Source: Cymbomonas tetramitiformis (taxonomy: Eukaryota; Chlorophyta; Pyramimonadophyceae; Pyramimonadales; Pyramimonadaceae). Taken from it: a DNA stretch of 64,000 bases. The notes beneath the pieces were generated by a model. It saw only the letters and a list, made by a program, of their open reading frames with translations. It had not been told where the DNA came from and ran no database searches. The stretch is from the NCBI GenBank assembly GCA_001247695.2, contig LGRX02003734.1, positions 1 to 64,000 on the forward strand. The letters are read 5' to 3'. This document shows, one piece after another, positions 55,058-64,000 of this stretch (positions within the stretch are counted from its first letter, which is position 1; each line of letters begins with the position of its first letter). A program made the translations under genes and the position numbers.

Positions 55058-56689
55058 ATGAACTCCCGAAGCATTATTCTTTTTGCCGCGCTTAGTGCAT
55101 TTTCAGCTGTATGCCAAGCTGAACATGCCAACGTGGCCGCACTGTCAGACAGCGACTACCAATCTTCAGTATGTCCTGAATCCTGCCTGCCTCTCCGAAG
55201 TTGTACGATCTGATCGATGGACATCATTGACTTATGAGGTTGTGCAGATTGAAGATGGAAAAGTCTACTTCGTGAAGTTCTTCGCGCCGTGAGTATGAAT
55301 ATTTTCGTTTATGCTCTCCGAGGTTACCATCTTTTGCAAGCTCCTGACTAGAGTGGGTTGCGTTTATTTTCAGGTGGTGTGGACACTGGTACGGTATCTG
55401 TCATACCTCTGTTATCACTGTTCTTAAGTGCAGTTTCTCCTGTTTCTCCTGACACCTCCTTGCTGAAGAAGGCAGATCCAAATCGGAACACACAATGTTG
55501 CCCCTGGCACTCGATCGCTAACTTGTTCGGCGCTTGCCTCGTGGCCCTACCGAGTTGCGATTCTATACAGTTAGTAGCTCTTCTGACCAGCTACGATGAA
55601 GTAGTCATAAAAGCAGTTGATATTCTGGCGATTTACGTTTCATTCTTGTGCACACCTTCTTGATCTGCACTTCTGCAATGAACGGCGGATTGCCGCGCCG
55701 CGCATCCTCATCAACTGAACACTTTTAAACTGCTCAAATATGCTTGCAGTAAGCGCTTGGCTCCCACTTGGGAGCAGCTAGGCTCTGCGCTTTCGGGCAA
55801 CGCTGATATTGTCGTGGCCAAGGTCGACTGCACTGTATCCAAGGACATCTGCTCGAAGGCCGGGGTGCGTCTGCTCTTGGATATATATTTCCGCTTACAT
55901 ATCTACACGATTTTCGAGAGTTTGTCTTCTCGGCAGCGGAAATGTTTCGCGTCAAAATTTTGTGCATAGTCGCAAGATCCCGCTTGTTCTCCGGGTCGTT
56001 GCGTGAGGATGATCGAGGTGCAGAACTAGCTTAAGATGCAGAGGCTGCGAAGCTACTGTTGTTTGTAGAGTAGCCACCCTTTAAAATTCTCTTCTCACGT
56101 AACTAGCATCAGCATACACACATACTGTTCACACCAAATGAGGTTTACACGTTCTGAACTGGCTCCCTCCCGGCGAAGGTCGTTTAGAAGTAGTTGAAGC
56201 TTCTGGCTCTTTGTTGCCACGTCGACTGAAAAAAATAACACGCACTTTATTTAACTTTAACTGTTAACGTATAACGGTGCTCTTGATACGGCTATTTTCT
56301 TCTTCGCTACGCTACAGGTGAGAGGTTACCCAACTCTGAAGTTGTTCCACAAGGGTGCTGAGCAACAAGCGTACAAGGGTATGTGTCTCGAAGCCCTTCC
56401 TTCACACCAATAGCAATCACTTTGCTGTGGCTACATGTCATCTCAGTACCCATCGAAAGCAAACAACCCTTGACAATCTGAAGCCGCTTTTACGGGATAA
56501 CGTCGTGCAGTTGTGCGTATGAGTTACGATGGTCTCCGAATGTTCTACACTCCATATATACACTTGATTCTAGAATACTGTGTGCGCTGATAAGTTTTCT
56601 CTGATACTTTCTTAGGTGCTCGTGATCTCGCTGCCCTCAAGAAGTTTGCTGAGGATAGTGCATCCTCTCTGATTGAGACTACCAGTTAA
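55058..56689 (+). CDS. Single-domain ER thioredoxin/PDI-like protein, six exons, 138 residues
   Basis: Exons: 55058-55168, 55248-55288, 55374-55388, 55750-55864, 56318-56378 and 56616-56689. All introns are GT-AG and phases close exactly. The start MNSRSIILFAALSAFSAVCQA is a typical signal peptide. The mature part is one thioredoxin fold: [20 protein letters not shown] with the CGHC redox site, a mid-domain VAKVDCT, the cis-Pro loop VRGYPTLKLF, and a final helix. The match is to the thioredoxin modules of TXNDC5/PDI proteins. It should catalyse disulfide exchange in the secretory pathway. It lacks a KDEL-type retention signal (ends IETTS), so it may be secreted or held by partners. The CGHC site is carried mostly by a 15-nt microexon. 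Confidence 0.95.
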
Positions 56690-59600
56690 AGGCATCTGTG
56701 GAGTCGATGTTTTGCTGCAAACAAATAGACTTAGGAACGCACTATTACTTCTATTTTCAATGTAGTATTACGTCTAGTACTCATCACATTTAGGGACCTT
56801 CGTGCTACTTGCTATTGTCTTGTTGACAGTGTTCCGCGCTAGCACTTGAGTGTGTTTTGGGCGAGCATACATCCAAGATACAGAAGTCAACTATTGTTAG
56901 GTATCGAGCTGGTATGGACATCGTGTGGCGACAACGATCTTTCCTGAAATGTTAGGAGAGTTAGGAGTGCTTGCGAAAGCATCCTCGTCAATAGACTTCC
57001 ACATCGAATGCCAAGAGGAATCCTTCTGGGGAACTGCCCGGGGACCACCCCTAGTCTCTTGAACTTACTAGAAGCAAGAGATAGTATTTTAAAGTTGATG
57101 TTTCACATTGGTATGTGAAATTCTACTTAAAAATCGTACTGACCCACGCACACAATTTAATTTGTGCTTGACCGTTGCACCCGTACTTGCAGTAGTCGGG
57201 TGCATATAGCATCCCTTATGCTGTACACCATAAAGGGTTGCTTGCCAGATGATAACTTTGAAATAATGATCACTTTAAAGGTGAAATTTGCCATCTTTTA
57301 ATTTTTTGGCCATGACCTATCTAGAAATGTTGCAAATCCGGGTGATCCACATTGCCATATTCGGACGAGCGCGGTATACTTTCAGCGGTAAATTGCAGTA
57401 TTGTGGCGGCAGCATGACTGGAAATTGTAAGATAGCCCGGTGGCAACAATTTTTATTCCTATCTGGCCCGGTGGATTAAATTCTAATTCTAAAGCAGCCC
57501 GGTGGCTTAAATTTGATTTTGTAATGGCCCGTGGCTTTAAAACACAGCCCGTCGGCATGTTTGACATTTGTCTCAGATTGTGTCGTGATCATCCTTATGA
57601 TGCGTATACAAATAGCGGTTGCTCACGACATTGTGCAATACGATGCGATATAAGACGATTCCATACAAATTGATCCTGATGCGTGATGGCACACTAACGA
57701 TACCCGGTCGAATGTCATTTGATTCATGCCGACCTGATCATAGACATACTATTTCCATCTATACGCGCCGGGCAGCTTTGATTTAATCCTTATGGTTGCT
57801 GCTATAAAAACAAGGTTGGCAAGTCGTCTGCTGAATTCCGATCTGAATTCCGATCTGAATGGTCTGAACTGGACGTACTTGTCTGAATTGTCTGAATATC
57901 TCTGAATATGAGTCGTTGCATATTCATATAAAAGGCTATTCCCGCTTCTACACGACGAATTGAGAGCACTTAAGGACGATACCCCAACATACTAGGATGC
58001 CAACATGGCCCATAGATGATCCTTCAGGACTTGTCGCGGCCTCTGATCACCATTTGGAGACAATGCCGGCAATCAACCTGATATCCGCCTGATATCCGCC
58101 TGATCGGCATCTGATACCTGATTTCGGCCTGATTTTCCTGATCGCCGAAGTGCTCACCGAGGTCATTATACGTGTTGTAATGCCATAAAGGCCAACACCA
58201 AAATGTTTACCTAATTTTATCTGATTTTCACCTGATTTGTCTGATGTATAATTAATTGGAGAGACAATCCGCCTGATCTGATCTGATTCTGATTTCTGAT
58301 CATCCGTCTGATTTCTGATCGCTGTCTGATTAATCGGATTGTCTGCATTGTTTGGAGACCTCTGGAGGTCTCGGAGGCTCTGCAGGTGACTCGGTATTCA
58401 TCTATGAGGCTACTCCCGGCTCGACACGACGAATTGTGCGGCACCCGAGCGATATCCCAACATGCCAGGATGTCAACATGACCCATATATTATCGGTCGG
58501 GACTTGCCGTGGCCTCTGATTCGCAAACGTTCGAGTGTTGGAGACCTCTGGAGGCCCCGCATCAGTGTCTCAAGTCGCATTGACATCGCAAATCGCAAAC
58601 GGGTTACATCACATGACCCCGTCGGGCTTTTGGGGTCATCGACTCATCGTATGATATTTGCTTATTTGGTATATTGATACATGATGTTATTTTGCGCGTT
58701 ACTCGATTCTCTGGATCGCTGGTACCTGCGCCCAGGCCGCAGCAGGAACACGCGAGACAACGATCGGGGGGTCGTGAATCATAAAATGGTTGGCAATTCA
58801 GATTCAGAATCGGAATTCAGAGTTCATATCGAAATTCATATCGCAACGTAATTCAGACAAATTCAGACAAATGACATATGACAAATTTCAGGATTCGGGA
58901 TTGGGATTTTGAGTTCACAGTGTAATTTGCACCCGTCGTGCGGTCGTTATTGTGGCCATAATAGACTTTAACACTTAAAAGGCGATATGGGAAATACAGT
59001 ATGAATATCAGCAATTGTACATGTAGTTACGTTTCGGCACATTGTGGATGCATTAGGCACCCCGGTGAGGCGTATATGGTATCCCCTGTGAGTATACACA
59101 TATGCGAAATTATTTCTTTGACGAAAATGTCACCGAGCACTCAAATATCACCGGTTGTCCAAACCGAAAAGAAGGAATTTTCTCTGCTCCACTGCAAACG
59201 CCTCGTCCATGACCTGTGTAACGTGCGACGTTGCGTATAGTTCTATAGTAGGGATTGATTTTAAACCCCGGAGACGCAACCACAAGTAGGTATGCCACCC
59301 ATCTCTTAAATACGTCAAGATGGGCGTAAATGGACGAGTAATGTGCTGGAAGTGACGCCCCGACTGTCATTCCTATAGTTAGGGTGTATGACTGCCACCG
59401 GCCCCGGAACCCTAGACCCCGACCATATAACGGGAAGACTGAGTATTCTCACCGGTTATCTATTCTGATTATCTGTCTCACACCGAATATACAGTCCAGC
59501 TGATATATTCAGCAGGTTTGGTCCCACGCACTCTTAATTTTACACTGCGACTTTGGCCATGATTGGCTAAGCACCGACGCTTGAGATGGGGTGAGGAACC

Positions 59601-59908
59601 CGCGTTAGAGAGGTTTTCGGTATGGGCGGTATGGCTCAGTTACGGACGCGCGGTTGATTAGACATGATTGGGACGCGCGTTATGGCATCCTATTCTCCGT
59701 GCAGTATCGTTGGGCTGGATTTTGTTGTTTCTGGTCACTAATATACCGTCCGGCATTGATCACGCCCTTTCGTCCCACACGACCGCGGATTATTTGCTGT
59801 TTCCCCCGATTTATCCTCGGCGACCCGCCACAACTCGCAAGCCGTCGCCCAGACCGTTAGCCTCATCTAGCATTGTTCACCTCACCCTGTCTCTATAGTC
59901 ATTTCATC
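56690..59908. other. Gene-free stretch with degenerate repeats
   Basis: No gene supported. 57425-57560 has four or five AGCCCGGTGGCTTAAA-like units. A ~115-bp segment at 57936-58051 is repeated at 58405-58522 with about three-quarters identity (ctacacgacgaatt / ctcgacacgacgaatt). 58060-58330 is rich in CTGAT words on the plus strand. Confidence 0.5.
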
Positions 59909-60163
59909 ATGGGTACTTCTACGAGATCACACACTGCGGCCGCACGCCGCTCACTAGTTACCATTTTCGACGATGCCGCAGCCAGACATGCAACCACTCC
60001 AGCCAGTCCTACGGTTGCGACTGCGCCGGCTGCCCAATCAGCGGGAGCGATGTTCCTCGACGAGACTACATGTATGTCGCGTAGGGGTGGCATATGTCAA
60101 TGGATGACATGTGTGGTCTATGGTCTATGGTCTATGGTTTGTGTAAACATATATTTATGGTAA
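59909..60163 (+). CDS. Possible first exon of an unknown gene
   Basis: ATG 59909 opens MGTSTRSHTAAARRSLVTIF, then an Ala/Thr-rich stretch to about 60070, where ctacat|gtatgtc could be a donor. Beyond it the frame enters tctatgg repeats and is not coding-like. No further exon was found before the viral-like insert. Weak. Confidence 0.25.
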   Translation: MGTSTRSHTAAARRSLVTIFDDAAARHATTPASPTVATAPAAQSAGAMFLDETTCMSRRGGICQWMTCVVYGLWSMVCVNIYLW

Positions 60164-60325
60164 TCTTATGTATGTCATATGTATATTTTATGTAAGTCTA
60201 TGGTCTATGGTCTACGGTTTATATAAAGATATTTATTGTATTTTATATGTAAGATATATGTAAGATATATGTAAGATATATGTAAGATATATGTGAGTCT
60301 ACAGTCTACGGTCTACGGTTTACAT
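60118..60325. repeat. TCTATGG and GTAAGATATAT repeats
   Basis: Runs of tctatggtctatgg recur at about 60118, 60197 and 60297, each followed by a similar gtttatataaacatatatt block (period about 80-100 bp). Five gtaagatatat units lie at 60250-60296. Confidence 0.8.
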
Positions 60326-60434
60326 AAACATATTTCTTGTATATTTATGTATATCATATTGTCGATCTACTGATGTAAACACCACTATGTCATTTTTATT
60401 TCTTTTCGTATCTTATGATGACCCAGTTATTCCA

Positions 60435-60867
60435 CTATTTTAAAGATATAATATTTACCCATTCAAGATATGCCGAATATTCTTTTTCATCGTCATTTTC
60501 AATATTCAAATCATAGATTTGTTTAGTTTTTATATGTGTAGGGGAGTCTTTATGTTTTGAATCCAAATTATGCAAAAAAATGCCCTTTATCGTTTATTGC
60601 ATTAGTTATGTTTTCATATCCTTTCTTTGTAATTTTTGTTAATATCTTTGTAAATGTAGAATCCATTCTAAAATCACAACCACAATCATTTTTGTCGGGG
60701 TTATCTTTAACAATTCTTGGCTTGACATATATAAGTTCACAAAGAATGTTTTGAGATTCCTCTTCATGCCTTTCTTTGAGTAAATTGCAAAATTTTAAAT
60801 ACTCATCACTTGATAATTTTGTTTTAACTTCGTCAACAAGATTTTGGATATCATGTGAAGTAGTCAT
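60435..60867 (-). pseudogene. Virus-like small protein, frameshifted, unknown function
   Basis: Minus strand from ATG 60867 (MTTSHDIQNLVDEVKTKL): 99 codons to a stop at an A7/T7 tract (60574-60580). In the next frame coding-like sequence continues (DLNIENDDEKEYSAYLEWV) to a stop at 60435, so one base was gained or miscalled in the tract. The protein is charged and helical with a CGCDF motif. I do not recognise a family. AT-rich intron-free coding, unlike the host genes, and its position just downstream of the fibre-like ORF suggest the same viral insert. Confidence 0.5.
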
Positions 60868-60936
60868 TCTTGCTTTGTTTACCCTACTTAGTTACACTCT
60901 TTAGGTGGATTTTATCTTCATTTTTATTCATTTTAT

Positions 60937-61851
60937 TCATTTATTCATTTTTATAAAATTATTCTCGTCAACGTATAAACAACCTAACGGTAATGTTGAA
61001 GCATCAGTCGTAACTGGGAATTTATCAACTTGAAAGATAAATATAGTTTTATTTCTCGCTTGGTCTGGATCAGCCTCTAAAAAGAAAAAACTAAAACCCA
61101 AATCCCCGTTTGGTAATGTGTTATTCATGGAATTGGCACCGATCACAGATGCAGAATCATTAGTTTTATATAATATAATATCATTTGTTGATTTATTATT
61201 GACAGATGTAACCGATTGTAAATTTGGCGTTTGTACTGATGTGCCAAGATCAATCGCTTTGATAACATTGTTGTCCCATACCAAGACTTCTTGATTTGGA
61301 ACAGATGCTATTGTTGTCGGTTTCGACTTTACTTCCAATGCCGTTTCAGCTTGAATAGTAGTTGCTGCTACGTTACGAGCTCCAATAATATCACCAGACA
61401 TGTTAATTCTGAAAAACTTATTATCTAACCTATCAGGTTTCTTTTGCATTTGTACTAGATATATAGTTTCAGCATTTGTAAGGTCAACGTCGGCGGTATT
61501 GACATCTATGTATGTTGAATTATTAGATCTGTCTCCTCCCATTAGTAAAATGTCTTGAGAACCGAGTTTCGCAATTAATTCCGTTTTACCATACAACAGT
61601 GAAGGTCCATCCCCAACTGTCAAAGTATCATTGATTGTTGCAGTTTCAGCTATTAATTCATTCTTAACTATTACATTTCCATTTGTTCTTTCAATATTGT
61701 CATTTCCAACATTTGTCCATTTGCTCGATCCACCGTCTGGGGGATTGCCATTAATCGTATCACATGTTAAATTCTTACAAACTAAACTTTGTCCAAAGCT
61801 ACGTCCGGAAATTTGGAGGTTGTTGGACCAACGTAAAAAAGAGTTGTACAA
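60937..61851 (-). CDS. Virus-like fibre/tail protein in an AT-rich insert
   Basis: An intact 304-codon minus-strand frame. It is rich in Asn, Thr, Ser and Val with short beta-prone repeats (LTCDTINGNPPDGG, NVIVKNELIAETATINDTLT, NNVIKAIDLG), the style of fibre, spike or tail proteins in algal large DNA viruses, polinton-like viruses and phages. There are no introns. AT content and codon use differ sharply from the GC-richer host genes. The frame begins next to a 126-bp satellite, so its true N-terminus may be cut. I read it as an endogenous viral element; which virus group is unknown. It lies in tandem with the 60435-60867 relic on the same strand. Confidence 0.5.
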   Translation of the reverse strand: MYNSFLRWSNNLQISGRSFGQSLVCKNLTCDTINGNPPDGGSSKWTNVGNDNIERTNGNVIVKNELIAETATINDTLTVGDGPSLLYGKTELIAKLGSQDILLMGGDRSNNSTYIDVNTADVDLTNAETIYLVQMQKKPDRLDNKFFRINMSGDIIGARNVAATTIQAETALEVKSKPTTIASVPNQEVLVWDNNVIKAIDLGTSVQTPNLQSVTSVNNKSTNDIILYKTNDSASVIGANSMNNTLPNGDLGFSFFFLEADPDQARNKTIFIFQVDKFPVTTDASTLPLGCLYVDENNFIKMNK

Positions 61852-61859
61852 CGCCTACG

Positions 61860-62440
61860 TTGATCTACGATCTTCACCATCGACAACGTTGGTACATGAG
61901 GCTGTATATCAACGCTAAATCAACGAGTATGTTGATTGAATATTGATCTACTGCCATGTTGGATCGATGTCGGTCAGCATCAACGTTGGTCTACGGTCTT
62001 TACCATCGACAACGTTGGTACACGAGGCTGTAGATCAACGCTAAATCAACGAGTATGTTGATTGAATATTGATCTACTACCATGTTGGATCGATGTCGGT
62101 CAGCATCAACGTTGATCTACGATCTTTACCATCGCCGACGTTGACCAACGTGCCGTTTATGTAAGCGTTGGAATACGTTGTGTCGACGCCTACGTGCTGC
62201 CTATATTGCTCTACACCAACATGTCTCCGATATATATTCGACGGTCACATTGACTCAGCATTGGCCCGACCTCCACGTTGATATACGATCTTTACCATCA
62301 CCGACGTTGACCAACGTGCCGTTGATACACGCATTGGGCAACGTTGACTCGACGCCTACGTGTTGTCTACACCGTTATACACCAACGCACTTTCAACGTA
62401 GTTTCAACGTAGTTTCAACGTAGTTTCAACGTAGTTTCAA
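61860..62440. repeat. 126-bp satellite, diverged 157-bp units and a 12-bp array
   Basis: gacaacgttggtacatgagg (about 61882) and its copy (about 62008) mark a 126-bp unit, with diverged units containing ccgacgttgaccaacgtgcc near 62139 and 62296. At 62396-62443 the word caacgtagttt is repeated four times. CAACGT is the common hexamer throughout. The array abuts the fibre-like ORF. Confidence 0.85.
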
Positions 62441-64000
62441 CGTTCACATCGACTCAACATCGACCCGACATCCACGTCAATCTACGATACACATACACAC
62501 GCACGGGGCAGGCTTTGATTTAAGGCATTACAACACTATTCACAATAACGATGATATATACCATATTAACATGCAAGGCCATGTGAGTATTGTAGTCCTA
62601 TATTCATTTAGTCGACTAAAAAATAAGGTTTTTCTACATTACACAAAGTCACTTTAACAATACTCGCATATGGATACCATTTAAATTGATCTGTCCGGAA
62701 TCGGAAGTTTGCAATTATACTTCTATAGCCCTCCATGCATCATGGTGTCCTTCAAGTACTTCCTGAAACCACAGGAACTTGTCAACACGTAAATACCCAA
62801 TACATGTGTGACATGCACCGGATGCACATTGTACTCTCATGTAGCCACAAGTAGTCTCGTCATCACCAGCAAAAGCGATAAAGTTGCAGCATGTACGAAT
62901 ATATAGGTGGGGTGTTCACAGTTAGGTGATTCAGTGAATGACTGAGCGAGAGTGTACGTTTGTGCATGCAACTTAATAAATACGAAGGGTGCGTGTAAGT
63001 GTATGTACGTCGGCCAGCGGTATCGCGTACGAGAGGGTGTGTGGACAATTAGCTCGTGGTGAATATGTTGCTTAGACTATCAATCAGTCAATCATTTGCT
63101 CAATAATCAGTCAGCAGTATATAGTCAGGGAGTTGGTCAATCACGAACCATCCAGTCGCCCAAACAATAGTCCCGTTCTTGATTGACTGAATGACTCATC
63201 CATTCACTCACATGCCCACTCAATTAATCTATTAAGTCAATCTTGCGATCTTAATCACTCTGTCATTACCTCACCAATAATTACGTGTGCAATCTTAAGT
63301 AATTTGTGTGATGCTCTTAAGTCACTGCATTCTTAAGAATTTACTCATGCAACCTGAAGGCATTCATGCTAGCTTCAGTCGCTAATCTATCTAATCTTGG
63401 CTCCTTTGTGTGATTATAAGTATATCAACAGAATCGGTCAGTGAGCATCACAACAATCATTGTACCATCATAAACTTGTGGAATCTTAAGTCGCTTTGTC
63501 GGTATCTCATCAATCACTCATAATGATATCATCAGTCACGCATGCCATCTTAAGTAACACACCGTCTTTAGTTAGCAATGTAATTTTGAATTATTCATGC
63601 CATCTTACATCACTCTGTATGCGTATCATTAGACACTCAATATTGCATGCGTACAATCTCGAGTAACTCGTGCAATATTGAGTCATTATTGTGATGCAAT
63701 ATCAACTTGCTCAATCATCTCATCGGTCTCTCATAAAAGCTTGCTCGGATATTATGCCCTTCACGCAATCTTATATAAGTCACTCTGTCGGCGCATATTG
63801 CATCAAGGTATCATCATTCATTCAAGTCGTGATATCTGAAGTTCATGGCCACACATACAATTACAAGTAAACCAAAGTTACTTACTCATCAGTCATGCGG
63901 TTCTAAGTTATACATGTGTATGATGGTCTAAGTTGGCACATACCTTATGTGTCCCATAATAATTATTCCACTTCTTGATGGTCCACCAGTTCTAATGTTG
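62441..64000. other. Gene-free end of window with degenerate CTTAAGT repeats
   Basis: No gene supported. From about 63040 the words aatcttaagt and cactctgtc recur irregularly (63247, 63290, 63315, 63482, 63551, 63602, 63769), interspersed with caatcatt/catcagtca, suggesting an old, decayed satellite. Confidence 0.5.

Overview
The window is nuclear DNA of a eukaryote, most likely a green-lineage alga. It has GT-AG introns and genes with several very small exons. Its YKT6 gene has a SNARE core of the land-plant/green-algal type, and its LTR retrotransposon carries chromodomain and methyltransferase domains of the kind known from algal elements. I cannot name the species. About two thirds of the sequence is transposons, satellites and relics. 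Only three host genes are convincing: a GYF/RS-domain nuclear protein (21.9-27.1 kb, +), YKT6 (51.2-53.7 kb, -) and a one-domain ER thioredoxin/PDI protein (55.1-56.7 kb, +).

Left third (0.5-20.6 kb): a nested set of mobile elements. Gag and LTR remnants of one LTR element (504-754, 2350-3285, 16311-17698, 17855-18172) flank a 13-kb block with transposon-like ends (28-bp inverted termini starting CAGTAATGAT, plus repeated GATATTCTTA motifs). The block carries a broken pogo/Tigger-like DDE transposase (3599-4156 and 12078-15079). Inserted in it is a young, complete-looking LTR retrotransposon (4384-11648) with LTRs differing at four sites and one indel and a 5-bp target duplication GCACG. Its ORF2 fuses a Dam-like domain, a Ty3-type integrase, a chromodomain and a C5-cytosine methyltransferase-like domain. 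No protease, reverse transcriptase or RNase H is visible. A second Dam-like domain, in a different element class, follows an RT-type zinc knuckle at 18917-20603.

Middle (20.6-44.7 kb): the GYF/RS gene, whose three mapped gaps each hold a different minisatellite (38, 61 and 43 bp units); a MITE-like element with ~110-bp inverted ends; a divergent gene pair (a DUF7869-type transposase and an unrecognised 827-residue protein) separated by about 22 copies of a 42-bp hairpin repeat; a three-exon MULE-like N-terminal gene; and a two-exon BED-finger (hAT-like) gene flanked on both sides by the same palindromic repeat.

Right third (44.7-64 kb): long gene-free stretches with degenerate repeats, then YKT6 and the PDI-like gene as a divergent pair sharing a 1.35-kb upstream region. 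Last comes an AT-rich insert (60.4-61.85 kb) with two virus-like reading frames, one frameshifted, abutting a 126-bp satellite. Exon structures for YKT6 (seven exons, 199 residues) and the PDI-like gene (six exons, 138 residues) were worked out from splice signals, reading phase and family sequence, and close exactly in frame.
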